Position numbers and translations under genes: made by a program | Notes under the pieces: model-generated | What the model was told of the DNA's origin: nothing | The model's database searches: none | Seen by the model: only the letters and a program-made list of their open reading frames with translations | Part shown: positions 10,194-22,205 of the stretch, piece by piece | Numbering within the stretch: position 1 is the stretch's first letter | How the letters are laid out: each line of letters starts with the position of its first letter | DNA from: Triticum aestivum | Taxonomy: Eukaryota > Streptophyta > Magnoliopsida > Poales > Poaceae | Direction of reading: 5' to 3' | NCBI RefSeq assembly: GCF_018294505.1 | Contig: NC_057795.1 | Span: 517,779,915 to 517,843,914, forward strand | DNA length: 64,000 nt

Positions 10194-11931
10194 CTAAAAA
10201 TTATCTCGCAACAAGCTGTGTCGACGAATCTGTCGATATGGTGATTCATGAAACCCATCGTATGATGTGTAAACACAGCCCCCTAGCGAATGGAAGTTGC
10301 ATAGCACGATAATCATCGCTGGTGATATGATCGATGATTGGTTGGATGATCGGATAATTGAGCCTGAGGAACATGGAGTGGTTGCCGAGGCTGTAAACCC
10401 GCCTCCAGTTGAATACGCCTGGCCCAACAGAGCTGGGATCTTTCTAGAGAACGAAGCAGACATAGCCATCAATGTCACGAACGCCCCAGGCATTGTACTG
10501 CATGTGGTTTGATGTAATGGTTTGGTCAATTTGGTACGTGCGAATGAGAATCAAATGACCGCCGTCAGCTGAATGAGCGATAAACCACCACCCATCGGCT
10601 GGTATGATTCTAGGTCCTGGAATCATGAAGGCCAGTACATTTGTGTCTGTTGCAACAATTCAATTGGAGACCAAGAGGACAAAAATAAACAATCATGTTC
10701 AGAGTATGTGTGGAATTAAGACTATTATAACAATGACACATATCATAGACCAAGAATTGCAATGTCGTGGTCATAATCATACCCCAAGTTAAAAAAATAA
10801 GCCAATGGCTTTCATATCCTAGCAATATGTCATGGTTCAAACATCACGTAACAATGAGAGGAAAACAACTATGACAGAGCCTACTCATATTCTACCATAG
10901 CACCTACTACTACTATTCTCATATCAACTCTAAGCAGTAACATGCGTTGTTATAAAAATCTTGGAAATGAGAGTAACATATAGCAATCATGATTTTATGC
11001 TCATAATATATATTCTAAAAATCATTAGATGCCAATTGTTCTCATATCAACTCTAACAATAACATGTGTGGTCATAAAAATCTAGGAAATGAGAGGAACA
11101 TATAGCAATGATGTGGTTATAGACATACTATCTATTCTAAACTTGTGACAATGAACAGGCAGTCGTATTCATAAGGTAAAGATGAGATGAGATAAAACAA
11201 TTACACGATGGTAGATTCCACCAGTATAGGTAGCCAATCTGTGCGTCGACCACGTAAACGATGCCATCATGCACTATAGCATTAGACAGAAATGTTGCCT
11301 CAACCGGATTGACAATGAGCCATAACCATGTATGGCGACCGGATTCCAGATAGACTAATCCCATGTTGAACAAGGCAATGAGCTTGTAATCCATGTAGTC
11401 TTATGATGGTGTGGGCACTTTGCAGACTACAACTTTCAGCAAACGGAGGTCGAGCCAAAAGCTTGACACATCTCGTGCGTAGTAGGCGGGAGTGTTTGGC
11501 AGGCCGGGAGGCTCGATGGCGGCGGTATCCAATGATGGAAGGGTTATCTCTCGCTGGGTGTAGATATCCACGAGACGCCACGGACTACCGGATTGGTGGA
11601 TAAGGACGATCTAGTTGGCCTTCATGCCCGCCTAGTAATGGTCGTGCATGAAGGATAGGTGGACGGGTAGTGGTAGCATGTCAAGGGGCACCACGGCAAC
11701 CTTCGTAGGATCGTCAAGTTGGTGTCTGAGCCACCTGCGAGGATCAGGCATCAGCAAGCAGGGTGTCTTGAAAAGAGCCGGCCGGTTGCAGACGAGTAGA
11801 CAGTACAAATACACCGAGCATGCGGCCAGACAGACGATGCTGAGTAGGTCGATACGATTACAGATCAGCTCCAAGAGAACATCGGGGAGGGAATTCCAAT
11901 CGTGGCTCTGTGTGTCAGTCGATTCTGCCAT
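10194..11931 (-). pseudogene. F-box/DUF295 protein pseudogene, captured
   Basis: F-box proteins link substrates to SCF ubiquitin ligases. From an ATG at 11931 (minus) the frame reads MAESTDTQSHDWNSLPDVLL and ELICNRIDLLSIVCLAACS, an F-box, then PALFKTPCLLMPDPRRWL. Stops interrupt after SFMHDHY (TAG), after GMKAN (TAG) and after VCKVPTPS (TAA). Between and after them the DUF295 reading continues (SPWRLVDIYTQREITLPSL, KLIALFNMGLVYLESGRHTW, AIVHDGIVYVVDAQIGYLYW). A further exon lies at about 10630-10194 (GNHSMFLRLNYPI, RGLCLHIIRW), separated by an AT-rich presumed intron. Three or more nonsense codons mean it cannot make the full protein. The phrase RLAACS followed by FKTPCLLMP is typical of grass F-box/DUF295 families. 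Confidence 0.72.
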
Positions 11932-14103
11932 TGGGGTTTTCGGTGCCAATGAGCCAGCGGGGAAGTGGATTCGGGTGGGCGAGTGAAGAAGCTTCTCCTC
12001 GTGTGGCCGAGCAGTGAGCGGGGGGATATGGTACGCGCGAGCTACCAAGGAAGATGGCGGGGCGGGCGAGCAGTGATTGGGGGGAAATGGTGTGCGGCCG
12101 ATGATGGGGAAGAGAGGAGGAAGAAGAAGAGAGGAGGAAGAAGAGTGGAAGACGGGGAAGAAAGTGCATTAAATCTCAATTCTACTAGTAATACTACCAG
12201 GATATGCCGTCCTTCGGAGTGTAAATAGTTACACCAATGACATGTGGGTCTACCGCAAGAGGGCCCATATGTCAGTTAATGGAGGACATATGTGCGTAGG
12301 CATACGGAAGCGTGCTCTACTAGCAAACATGATGGCAGTACTGGGTATGGTTGATTTAGTAACACCAACATGCTGGTTCAGCTTATTAATTAGGTGTCCC
12401 ATCCGCTGCAGCATGTATTGTCACTTCACCGCGAAGACTAGTTGAATAGTTCTCTCTCACCGAGATGGGGAATAATGGATCGCGAAGACTTCCTTTCTAC
12501 AGTATCCCTATGCCTCTACGCTCACTTCACTCATTTTGCTCCGTACGTAGTCACTTGTTGAAATCTCTAGAAAGATAAATACTCCATATTTGGGAACAGA
12601 GGGAGGCTTTTACTCCGTATTTGGGAACAGAGGGAGTATCACCATATGGAGGGAATATAGGAAGCTTGAAATATGAACATGTCAATGGGAGGGAGTAAGC
12701 CCCATGCATGCAACATGCAACACTCACACGTACACATGGATGCACGCAACACTCATCCACCCATGCGGCACACAACACACGATGCAACACACACGCTCAC
12801 GCTCAAGTGCTCAACCTAATCCCTACATCCATGAAAGACTGTACATTTAGAGATTTACACATTGACCAGGGCATAATTAACGCCCAAAAGTAGCAGACTT
12901 ATGTGTGCATGCGACCATTGAGAGAAGAAGATTAAATGAAGGTCATTGCATGCTATAATTAAGGATAGACATGTAGCCTATACCTAGAGCACGAGTTGGT
13001 GCATTAGTCAACCAATATCGATTTAGATTAAAAGCTAAATGCATTGGAAGTGTAGATGTACTACACTCTTTGTTTTTTAGCCGATGTACACTCTTTGTTG
13101 GACGACCGAGGGAGTACACATGCATGCACTCACATACACAGCTAGGGTGGTTCGCGCACAAGGGTTGGACTCCTGTCGCGCCTGCATAAAGTTTTGTTTA
13201 ACTGATTTCTTTGCTCTACCAACTGACAGGTGCGACCCAGAAACCACATGACAATTTAACGAGTCAACAAAGTGCCACGTCGACTATGTGGCCGGTCAGT
13301 AGGGTGCAACACGGTGCTCTATGATGAGCTAGTGATCGTATAATCACCGCAAAACTATATATAGTGTCCTTAAAGAGCGTATTATTACATACGTTGACCG
13401 CCAATGTATTTTTCTCGTTTCAAGTTAAGCCATATTAACCGGAAAGGACGCAGTATGGACTAGTACTAGTACTGCTTTGATGTGTCCCGTCAACTCGCCG
13501 AACGAGGAGAAGCTTGCTTACTACACCTCTTCCTCGCCCTCGTGCGCAGTGGCTCACAGGACGAGGAGAGGGTTTTGACTACAGTGCCCCCTCCCTCTCC
13601 CTCTCCCTCTCCATCGCCCTCGCGGTGGATGTGCAGCAGTTCAGTCGGTGTCAGATTGCCAGAAGCATATTGTACTGTAGTATCATCATTGTTGGACCTC
13701 CCGAAGAGGTGAAGAGCCAAGTGCAAGGTTCACACGAGTACGAACTGTTGAACTTCCCGAAGAGGCAAAGAGCCAAATGCAAAGTTTTATAGGAGTTGTC
13801 GTCCTAGTAGGAGTGTACTACAACTATAGCATATGATGCTACTGTATGATGCCACCACGTCACCTATATCCAAAGTTGTGCCACCTTTTTTCTCAAAGAG
13901 CATGTTGGAGCCCGTGCAACAACCACACAAGTTGCATGTACACATAACACATTTACTAGTAATAAATTCTAAAGGACAAATGCCAGTATGCTACACAGGT
14001 TCATCTCCAATTCATGTGATAAATTTGTGCACGACTAATCTACATATATTCATAGTGCTACGGTTCACAATTTACCGTACTCCACTCACACGTCATAGAT
14101 GGG
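11932..14103. other. Non-coding stretch with MITE relics and CT repeat
   Basis: Upstream region of the F-box pseudogene and beyond. It contains two adjacent degenerate CTCC..GGGAGTA pieces at about 12575-12640 and one half-element ending in GAGGGAGTAC at about 13070-13120, both resembling Stowaway remnants. A CTCCCT repeat lies at 13587-13612. A pair of short repeats (CCGAAGAGG..AAGAGCCAA) lies at about 13700-13775. No gene seen. Confidence 0.4.
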
Positions 14104-14553
14104 CTACATGTCCTCCTCCAGGTTCCAGTCCCAGGTGTTCTTCATGGATGGCACGATCCATTGCGATGGGCAACGGGAATTATTGTCGCAACTTTCTAGT
14201 CCGGTTCCACAGGATGGAGACTCATCCAAGCTGAAGCGGCATAAATTAGGGATAGCGTGTCCCAGCATGTCGTTCATCCGGCAATGCACACTGAACACAC
14301 AACCATGCTTCATGAATGGCAGGCCTTCCGTGTCATGCACGGAAGGTGGCATCCGCTTCATAGTGGGGTAGCTGTCCCCAATGAAAAGAGAGTACTCTCC
14401 AAGAGTGTTCCTCGGCACCCACGTAGGATCACGGGGGTCGAACTCGGTGCCGTTCATCTGGTACACGCGGCATCTCAGATCTGGACACATGGTGACGTAC
14501 ATAGTCAAGGTCCATGCATAATAATTTTGTGCTCAAATATGGTGGTCAGTAAT
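14104..14553 (-). pseudogene. DUF295 (F-box-like) gene, 3' exon, cut off by Gypsy insertion
   Basis: The minus-strand frame 14508-14104 encodes a DUF295-type C-terminus: CRVYQMN, then LGEYSLFIGDSYP, KHGCVFSVHCRMND, and a closing PSQWIVPSMKN before a stop at 14104-14106. The LGxYSLFIG and GCVF features match the conserved end of grass F-box/DUF295 proteins. The gene's upstream exons are at 28993-29881 on the same strand, on the other side of the 14.0-kb Gypsy element, which is flanked by ACTGT and ACTAT. The two pieces therefore appear to be one gene split by the element, most likely within an intron or at an exon edge. Confidence 0.68.
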
Positions 14554-14639
14554 ACTGTTGTCGGAGTAATGGGCCACGGGTAGGCCAACCTGAGCCCAGA
14601 ATCTTTCAAGACATCGGGGCAGGCCGCGCCCCTCATACT

Positions 14640-14849
14640 GACTCCAAGATAAGACGAGTGCTAGACGGCGACTCCAAGGCAAGCCGAGTCCCAGACGGCG
14701 ACTCCAAGATAAGACGAGTCCCAGACGACGACTCCAAGGCAAGCCGAGTTCCATACGGCGGCTCCAAGACAAGCCGAGTTCCAGACGGTGACTCCAAGAC
14801 AAGCCGAGTCCCAGACGGCGACTCCAAGATAAGCCGACTCATGGCCGGT
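14640..14849 (+). repeat. 30-bp minisatellite in the 5' LTR (7 units)
   Basis: Unit form GACTCCAAGATAAGACGAGT with a 10-bp tail (CCCAGACGGC). Alternate units carry AAGATAAGACGAG and AAGGCAAGCCGAG, suggesting duplication of a two-unit block. The 3' LTR has the same seven-unit array at 27421-27630. Confidence 0.85.
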
Positions 14850-15446
14850 GACTTACAGAGAGGCCGGCTAAAGAGAGTCGGCCCACGACTCCACCCTCGT
14901 CTTAAAGGACAAGGCGGGGTACAGCCACGGCGCGGCCGTCCCCCTCCTCCCACTTACAAGGGGCTGGCACGGCTTCAGTAAGCCGTATCGCTGAAGATCT
15001 CCGGCGTGGCGTGGCACTGTTGCCATGCCTGCCCTGACCTCAGCCACCGTGGGCCGCGCACTGTGCCCACGACGCCGGCCCATACGGCCCGAGGGCAGGG
15101 GGGCCGCCTGTCAGTGGGTAGACGGAAGACGGCATGAGCGCCCCTGAAGGCGGACCCGTGGGAGTTGGCCCCTTGGAGTCGGCCGATCCCTCCCACGGGC
15201 CCCGCACGCCATTAACAAGATAAGATGGGGAATGGCGATGGTGAGCGCATGCCGGACGGCGGCGCTGTTGCCATGACCACATGACCAAGCCTGCATCATC
15301 AGGAGTACCGCTACAGTATCAGGCCTGTCCGCGGGGACCGCCAGTCGGCGAGCCCTAGTAGTCGGCAGAGAGGACGACGGCCTGAGAGACAGACGGCTGG
15401 TACCCGCGCCCAGCCTGATTACCATTGTACCCCTGGGGGGTAGGCC

Positions 15447-15454
15447 TATATAAA
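15447..15454 (+). promoter_or_regulatory. TATA box of Tat-type 5' LTR
   Basis: TATATAAA preceded by GGGGGGTAGGCC; the matching box in the 3' LTR is at 28227-28234. Confidence 0.7.
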
Positions 15455-15774
15455 CCCCCAGGAAGCCCATGTAAAGGGTTCGGATCTACATAGAGATAGA
15501 CCATATAGCATAGGAAGGAGAGAGCTAGCCTCGCCCTCTCCTACCTCCAGAAACAGCTCCAGGAGCACCATTGTACCCACTTTGCCATAGTGACCATGCG
15601 GAGACCCCACAGAGCAGCAGTAGGGGTGTTATCTCCTCGGAGAGCCCTGAAGCTGGGTAAGATCCGCCGGCGTGCATGTCTTCGCCTCATCCCGCTTCCG
15701 TGCACCGGCGACGTTCTACTCGCTCCCACCATGATAAGCCATCCTTTGGCATATGTCGTACCCAACCCCCGACA

Positions 15775-15795
15775 TTTGGCGCCCACCGTGGGGCG
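15775..15795 (+). other. primer binding site of Tat-type element
   Basis: TTTGGCGCCCACCGTGGGGC lies directly after the LTR; the TGG starts a stretch that would pair with a tRNA 3' end. The tRNA was not assigned. Confidence 0.65.
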
Positions 15796-15873
15796 AGGTA
15801 CACCGTCGTCCGGAGACCTGCTCTGGACAGGAACCCTTTTCCTCCCTGGCGAGCGCAGCCAGCCCGGCACACC

Positions 15874-17859
15874 AGATGGCGTCTGCGCCGACACGCTGCA
15901 CGGCGCTGAGATCGCATGCGCGACCAGCTGCCTCGCCGAACTTGTGGGCGAGGTTCGCCTCTCCGATGAGCCTGCGTCTGACGCAGGCACGAGCGGCCCT
16001 GAGAGCCTCCTCGTGGGTCTTCTCGACCAGCTCCAAGTCGCCAGCGAGCCTGCCGGGGACCTGGAGTCCATAGGATCCACTGACCCGATGTTGGTCGACT
16101 CCGACACCGCGTCGCTCGACGCGTTTCCCACCAACATGGTGGTCTACGACGAGCCGCTCTCTTACACGGGGAGCGGCGGAAGCACCGTCACGGAGGTCCT
16201 CGTCCTCGATCACGGCGAGCGTTCCGGTGAGGGAGCGCACGACCCGCTCGACGCGGCTCTGCGAGACCTCACCCTGCCGATTCCGGGAGATGCTGACGCC
16301 GAGACGCTGGAGGCGCTCCGCCTTCAGCTCGTCGAGGGTGCAAAGAAGATGGCAAGCATGAGACGCTTGTCAGAAGCCTACCAACGCGATATGGATCGCG
16401 CCGTGGGCGGCTCGCTAGCTCGGACTGGGCCTAGCCGCCTAAGCGCTGTCCGGCAACGCGGCGCGGCAATCCCCAACTTGTTCAGGGTAGATCGCCCTGT
16501 GTATGACACGCCCGCAGAGAACATCCGCGCTGCCCAGGCGGTGACGGATGAGCTCGACCACTTCGAGGGCGAAGAGCGCCGCCTGATGACGGAGCGAGTT
16601 CAGCAGCTCCTTGACGCGGCTGCCGCGCAGAATGAAGTCGGCTGCCGCACGGAGGCGCCGTAGCAACAAAACGACGACCCGCCGCCCCGCTGAGATCAAG
16701 GCGCGACATCCCGGACGCCGACTGGCGGGGCCCGCGGAAAGAAGGACAAGGAGCCGGCTGTCAGCCACAGTCGGACTCACATCACCATCGAGCGCGACCA
16801 AGACGGCCGCCCCAAAGTGGTGGAACGGCGGGACGACTATCTGCCTCCCCCTCCTCGCAGAGAAAGGCGAGTCTCCCCGCCGCCCGTGGAACATCCGACT
16901 CTCGGCGACTGCCTTGGCCGCCGAGAAGGAGTTGGAGAGAACGACGCCCGCCACCGGATCGACCGACTCCACCGATCCCTGGTGCTGGAAGAAGAAGACG
17001 AGTTGGGTCCTCCCTGTTTTGGACCCCGCATCCGAGATGAGCCCTTCCCCAAGGGGTTCACGCTCCCCCGAGACACGCCCAAATATACCGGCACCGTGAA
17101 GCCGGAGGACTGGCTGATCGATTACTCCACAGCTGTCAATATAGCGAACGGCAACAAGCGTGTTGCCGTAAGATATGTCCCACTCATGCTCTAGGGCTCG
17201 GCCCGGACATGGTTGAACAGTCTGAATCCTCGCAGCATCAACAGCTGGGTCGACTTCACCGAGGCTTTCGTCCGCAACTTCACGAGCACGTACAAGCGAC
17301 CTCCCAAGCCTCGCCAACTCTCCCTGTGCGTGCAAGGCCCCGACGAGTCCACTCGCGACTACCACACGCGCAGGGGAGAGCTCCGAAACTCCTGCGAGGG
17401 CATGCATGAGGTGCAGGCCATCGAGTACTTTACTGGCGGGTGCAGAGAAGGCACCCTCCTCAAGCACAAGCTCCTCTGCGACGAGCCGGAGACCCTTGAC
17501 AAACTGTTGATCACAGCAGAGAAGTACGCCAAAGCCGACTCCTCCATGAAGGCGGAGATTCAAGTCAACGCGACTGGCAAAGTCGCCCCTTAGGCTCCCA
17601 GAACTCCGGCTGGGGACGCCAGTCGGCGGCAGCAGCAGAACGACCACAAGCGCAAGGCCCCGCAGCCGGCTTCCAATAGCCGGCAAGTGGCGACAGCAGA
17701 AGACCAACAGCCGGAGGGACCGCCTCCGGCAAAGCAGCAGAAAGGCGGCAAGTCCAACTGGTTGCCAGCCTTCTCCTACAAGCAGACCCTGGATGGCCCC
17801 TGCAAGTTCCACAGCGGAGCGAAGCCGTCGAACCACAGCACCTGGAAATGCCACTAGCT
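15874..17859 (+). pseudogene. gag: gag of Tat-type Gypsy, interrupted
   Basis: Particle-forming protein of the element. The N-terminal region (to about 16660) is acidic with no clear fold; the open frame there runs in from the LTR, so the true start is uncertain and an ATG at 15874 in another frame is a candidate. The conserved gag domain reads PFPKGFTLPRDTPKYTGTVK with PEDWLIDY (from about 17043), then ARTWLNSLNPRSINSWVDFT, FVRNFTSTYKRP and DKLLITAEKYAKAD (to about 17540). A basic tail with a CKFH..KPSNHSTWKCH pattern (about 17800-17856) may be a decayed zinc knuckle. In-frame stops lie at about 16661, 16693, 17192, 17591 and 17857. Confidence 0.85.
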
Positions 17860-18808
17860 GACCAGGATCGCCAAGGGAGACGGCCTACTCCCTCCTCCGC
17901 CTGCTGGGCCGCCTCCTCCGCAGCCGCCCCAGCAGCTGGCTGTCAGGCCAGTCGGCGCGATACAAGACGAGTTCCCAGATGAGCATGGAGCCTACATGGT
18001 GTTCACCAGTATAGCAGACGACCGGTGCAGCAGGCGCCAACAACAGCAAGAGGTGAATGCAGTCGCGTCAAGCACTCCAGAATTCATGCACTGGTCCGAA
18101 AGGACCATCAGTTGGAGCAGAGCCGATCACCCGAAGGAGATGCCGAGTCCAGGTTCCTACGCCTTGGTCTTAGGCGCCACACTCGCCACAGATAGGCGGG
18201 CCGCTCGCTTCTCGCGAGTGCTGATAGACGGAGGCAGCAGTATCAACATCCTGTACAAGCATACGATGGAGAAATTAGGAATCAAGCGAAGACAGCTTCA
18301 GAGCAGCCGGACTGTGTTCCACGACATTGTTCCTGGCCTTTCCTGCTCACCAATCGGCAAAATCCTGATAGACGTCCTCTTTGGGGACAAAGATCATTTC
18401 CGCCGAGAGCCAATTTGGTTTAAAGTGGTGGACCTTGAAAGCCCGTACCATGCGTTGCTTGGCCGACCTGCTTTGGCCAAGTTCATGGCAGTCCCCCACT
18501 ACGCCTACCTCAAGATGAAGATGCCGAGTTCCAAGGGAATTCTGACCGTGGCCGGCGACTACAGAAAGTCGTCTGCTTGTGCGGCCGAGAGTAGTCGGCT
18601 GGCTGAGTCCTTGGTGATTGCAGCTGAGAAACAGCTTCTTGATCGGGTTGTGGCGATGGTCGGCAAGCAGCCCGAGTTGTCGCCCGACCCCAAGGAGTCG
18701 GAAGCAGAAGGATCATTCAGGCCGGCCAGAGCAACGAAGAAGATACCTTTGGACCCGGAGCACCCAGAGAGGTACGCTGTCATGGGTACAAACCTTGACA
18801 GCAAATAG
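17860..18808 (+). pseudogene. pol: aspartic protease and linker of Tat-type pol
   Basis: One open frame of about 310 codons, ended by TAG at 18806-18808. The protease core is RVLIDGGSSINILYKHTMEK at about 18217-18276, with DGGS in the place of the D-S/T-G active site as usual in Tat/Athila-type elements. The flap and end regions follow (VVDLESPYHALLGRPALAKF at about 18427). The protease cuts Gag-Pol after particle assembly. The stop after DSK separates it from RT and is likely a decayed codon rather than a programmed stop, because other stops follow. Confidence 0.85.
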
Positions 18809-21012
18809 GAATGCGAGCTTGTCGATTTCCTCCGTGAGAATCGGGACATCTTTGCATGGTCCCCTAAAGACATGCCAGGTGTACCGACGGAATTCGCCGA
18901 GCACAAATTACATGTCCGGTCCGATGTGAAGCCCGTCAGGCAGCCCTTGCGCCACCTATTAGAAGAGAAGAGAAGAGTTGTTGGAGAAGAAATAGCCTGG
19001 CTCCTGGCAGCCGGCTTCATTATGGAAGTGTTTTTCCCATAGTGGCTAGCAAACCCAGTACTAGTGCTGAAGAAGAACAAGCAGTGGCGGATGTGTATCG
19101 ACTACACAAGTCTCAATAAAGCCTGCCCCAAGGACCCATTTGCTCTGCCAAGAATTGATCAGGTGATAGACTCCACAGCCGGATGCGAGTTGTTGAGTTT
19201 TTTGGATGCATATTCTGGATATCACCAGATCAAGCTGAACCCAGCAGACAGACTGAGGACCGCCTTTATCGCGCTGTTTGGAGCCTTCTGCTACCTGACC
19301 ATGACGTTCGGTTTAAGGAATGCCAGCACCACCTTTCAGCGTTGCATGCAGAAATGCCTCCTCAAGAAACTCGGCAGAAATGCCCACGTCTACGTGGATG
19401 ACGTAGTGGTGAAGACGGAGAAACGTGGAACTCTGTTGGAAGACCTCAAGGAAACCTTCGAGAACCTGCGCCGATTCCAGATCAAGCTTAACCCCGAGAA
19501 ATGCGTCTTCGGAGTACCAGCCGGCCAGGTCCTTGGTTTCCTGGTCTCCGAACGCGGCATAGAGTGCAACCCTGTAAAGATCAAGGCCATCGAGAGGATG
19601 GAAGCACCCAGGCGACTGTTAGATGTGCAGAAGTTCACCGGCTGTTTGGGTCCATCAGCTGATTCATCAGTCGGCTGGGCGAGAAGGCTCTTCCCTTGTA
19701 TCAGCTCATGAAGAAGACAACCTTTTTTGAATGGACTCCCAAGGCGGATGAAGCCTTTCTCCAACTGAAGAAAATGTTGACTACTCCCCCAGCGCTGGCG
19801 GCTCCGACTCCCAAAGAGCCCATGCTCCTATACATTGCCGCCACCAGCCGAGTAGTCAGCACAGTCATTGTAGTCGAGCGCAAGGAGGAAGGCAAGGCGT
19901 TGCCTGTCCAGAGACCGGTATATTACCTGAGCGAGGTACTGTCGGCCTCCAAGCAGAACTACCCCACTACCAGAAGATATGCTACGGCATGCATTTTGCC
20001 ACCAAGAAATTGAAGCCTTACTTCCAGGAGCATCCAATCACTGTGGTCTGCACAACACCACTAGCCGAGATCATCGGAAGCCGAGATGCTTCTGGCCGAG
20101 TGGCCAAATGGGTCATCGACCTGGCTCCCTACACCATCTACTACGAGCCCCGCACCGCCATCAAGTCGCAAGCACTGGCCGACTTCCTCGTCGACTGGGC
20201 CGAGACCCAGTATCTACCGCCAGCGCCCGACTCCACCCATTGCCGGATGCACTTTGATGGCTCCAAGATGCGCACCGGCTTGGGGGCCGCCGTCGTCCTC
20301 ACTTCCCCCAAGGGCGACAAGCTCAGATATGCGTTGCAGATCCATTTTGCCGCCTCCAACAACGTGGCCGAGTATGAGGCGCTCATTCACGGGCTCCGGC
20401 TTGCCAAAGAACTCGGCATTCGCCAGATCCTGTGTTATGGCGACTCTGACTTAGTGGTCTAGCAATCATCTGGCGATTGGGACGCCAAGGACGCAAAAAT
20501 GGTGAGCTACCGTTTCCTTGTACAGCAACTCAGCGGATACTTCGAGGGGTGCGATTCCTCCACGTGCCAAGGAACGACAACGACCAAGCAGACGCCTTGG
20601 CACGAATCGGCTCCACCCGCCAAGCAATACCATCTGGCGTCGCCCTCCGGCGTCTCCTCAAGCCGTCTATCAAGCTGTCACCAGAATCAGACTCAATCTT
20701 CGTGCTGACTCCACCCGAAGAAGTCGAATCCGACTCCAAGAAAGCCACAGTCAAAGCCGGCCCGGGGACTGCGGTGACAAGACCAAAGACTCCAGAACTC
20801 GGCCCGAGGACTGCTCCAGTCGGCCCGGGGACTTTGTCAAGTCAGCAAGCGGCTGCGGACTCCAACCCACCGCCTCCCAGCCCAGCCACCCTTGTCCAAG
20901 TCGCACTAATGGCAGTCGAAGAAATAGCAGCACCCTCATGGGCCCAGCCCATCCTCAAGTTCCTAGTAAACAGAGAGCTGCCAACTGATGAAATCTTGGC
21001 TCGGCAAGTGTA
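18809..21012 (+). pseudogene. pol: reverse transcriptase and RNase H of Tat-type pol
   Basis: RT: ECELVDFLRENRDIFAWSP (about 18809), WRMCIDYTSLNKACPKDPFA (about 19088), LLSFLDAYSGYHQIKLNP (about 19190), FGLRNASTTFQRCM, and the active site YVDDVVVK at about 19391. A TAG at about 19040 and frameshifts near 19650 and 19963 break it. RNase H: HFDGSKMRTGLGAAVVL (about 20250), NNVAEYEALIHGLRLAKELG (about 20358), YGDSDLVV then TAG at 20460-20462, and VPRNDNDQADALARIG (about 20560-20608). The linker to integrase (about 20700-21012) is Pro-rich and ends in TAA. Together these copied the RNA and removed the template. Confidence 0.88.
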
Positions 21013-22205
21013 ACGCCGAGCAGCAGCTTATACCATAGTTAACGGAGAGCTGGTCAGGCGCAGCGTCACTGCCGTCTACCAATGCTGCATCGAGGCACAA
21101 CAAGGCCAAGCAATTCTCAGAGACGTCCATGAAGGCGAATGCGGCCACCATGCGGCCTCAAGGGCACTCGTCGCCAAAGCCTTCCGGCATGGTTTCTTCT
21201 GGCCGACTGCCCCTAGAAGAGGCCAAGGAATTAGTCCAAAAATGCAAGGGGTGCCAAATGTTCCGTTCCAAGCCACTTCAGCCAGCTTCCGTACTCAAGA
21301 CCATCCCCATTGCCTGGCCCTTTGCAGTCTGGGGCCTGGACATGGTGGGACCATTCAAGACGGCACGAGGTGGCTTGACTCATCTACTTGTCGTAGTGGA
21401 CAAGTTCACCAAGTGGATAGAAGTGAAACCCATCAAGAAGTTGAATGATCTGACTGCAGTGACTTTCATCGCCGACATCACGACTCGGTACGGCATCCCG
21501 CACAGCATCATCTCCGACAACGGCACAAATTTTACCAAAGGTGCCTTGGCCTGTTTCTGCGCGACGCAGGGCATCCGACTGGACTTAGCGTCCGTTCCCC
21601 ATCCGCAGTCAAACGGCAAGGTGGAGCAAGCAAACGGCCTCATCTTATCCGGCATCAAGCCTCGACGGGTCGTGCCACTGGAGCGATCGGCCGGCTGCTG
21701 GCTTGAGGAGTTGCCGACCGTCCTCTGGAGTCTGCGCACGACTCCAAACAAGTCAACCAGCTTCACACCCTTCTTCCTCGTCTACGGTGCCGAAGCCGTC
21801 ATCCCAATGGACATAGAGTTCGACTCCCCGCGAGTCACCATGTACACTAGGGAAGAAGCAGAAGAAGCACGTCAAGATGGCGTCGATCTACTGGAAGAGG
21901 GCCGGCTGTTGGCACTCAGCCGGTCCAGCATCTACCAGCAGAGTCAGCATCAATATTACAACAGGAAGGTCAGGCCAAGATCTTTCCAAGAGGGCGACCT
22001 TGTGCTCCGACTGATCCAGCGAACAGCTGGCTAGCACAAGCTGTCGGCGCCTTGGGAAGGCCCCTTCATCATTAGCAGGGTGTTGGGAAATGACTCCTAC
22101 TACCTGATCGACGCTCAGAAGCCCCGAGCACGCAAGAGGGACGACTCCGGCAAAGAGATAGAACGCCCGTGGAATGCAAATCTTCTCCGAAGATTTTATA
22201 GTTGA
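21013..22205 (+). pseudogene. pol: integrase of Tat-type pol
   Basis: The zinc-binding HHCC region reads HEGECGHHAASRALVAKAFR and, after a frameshift near 21206, VQKCKGCQMF. The catalytic core has its acidic triad in WGLDMVGPFK (about 21338), IISDNGTNFT (about 21510) and NGKVEQANG (about 21613). A TPNKSTSFTPFFLVYGAEAV stretch (about 21740-21800) follows. A TAG at about 22032 precedes the C-terminal strand region WEGPFIISRVLGNDSYYL, closing near RPWNANLLRRFYS at 22205. Integrase inserts the DNA copy into the chromosome. At least one frameshift and two stops disable it. Confidence 0.88.

Larger units (their letters stand above)
14559..15774 (+). repeat. 5' LTR of Tat-type element
   Basis: Begins TGTCGGAGTAATGGGCC and ends ACCCAACCCCCGACA. 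It holds a 30-bp minisatellite of seven units at 14640-14849 and a TATA box TATATAAA at 15447-15454, about 330 bp before the LTR end. The downstream part would be the R-U5 leader. Confidence 0.9.

Noticed and set aside
15541..17854. Long minus-strand frames opposite gag (198 and 471 codons)
   Set aside because: They are shadows of the GC-rich plus-strand gag, which has clear homology; the antisense translation shows no domain.
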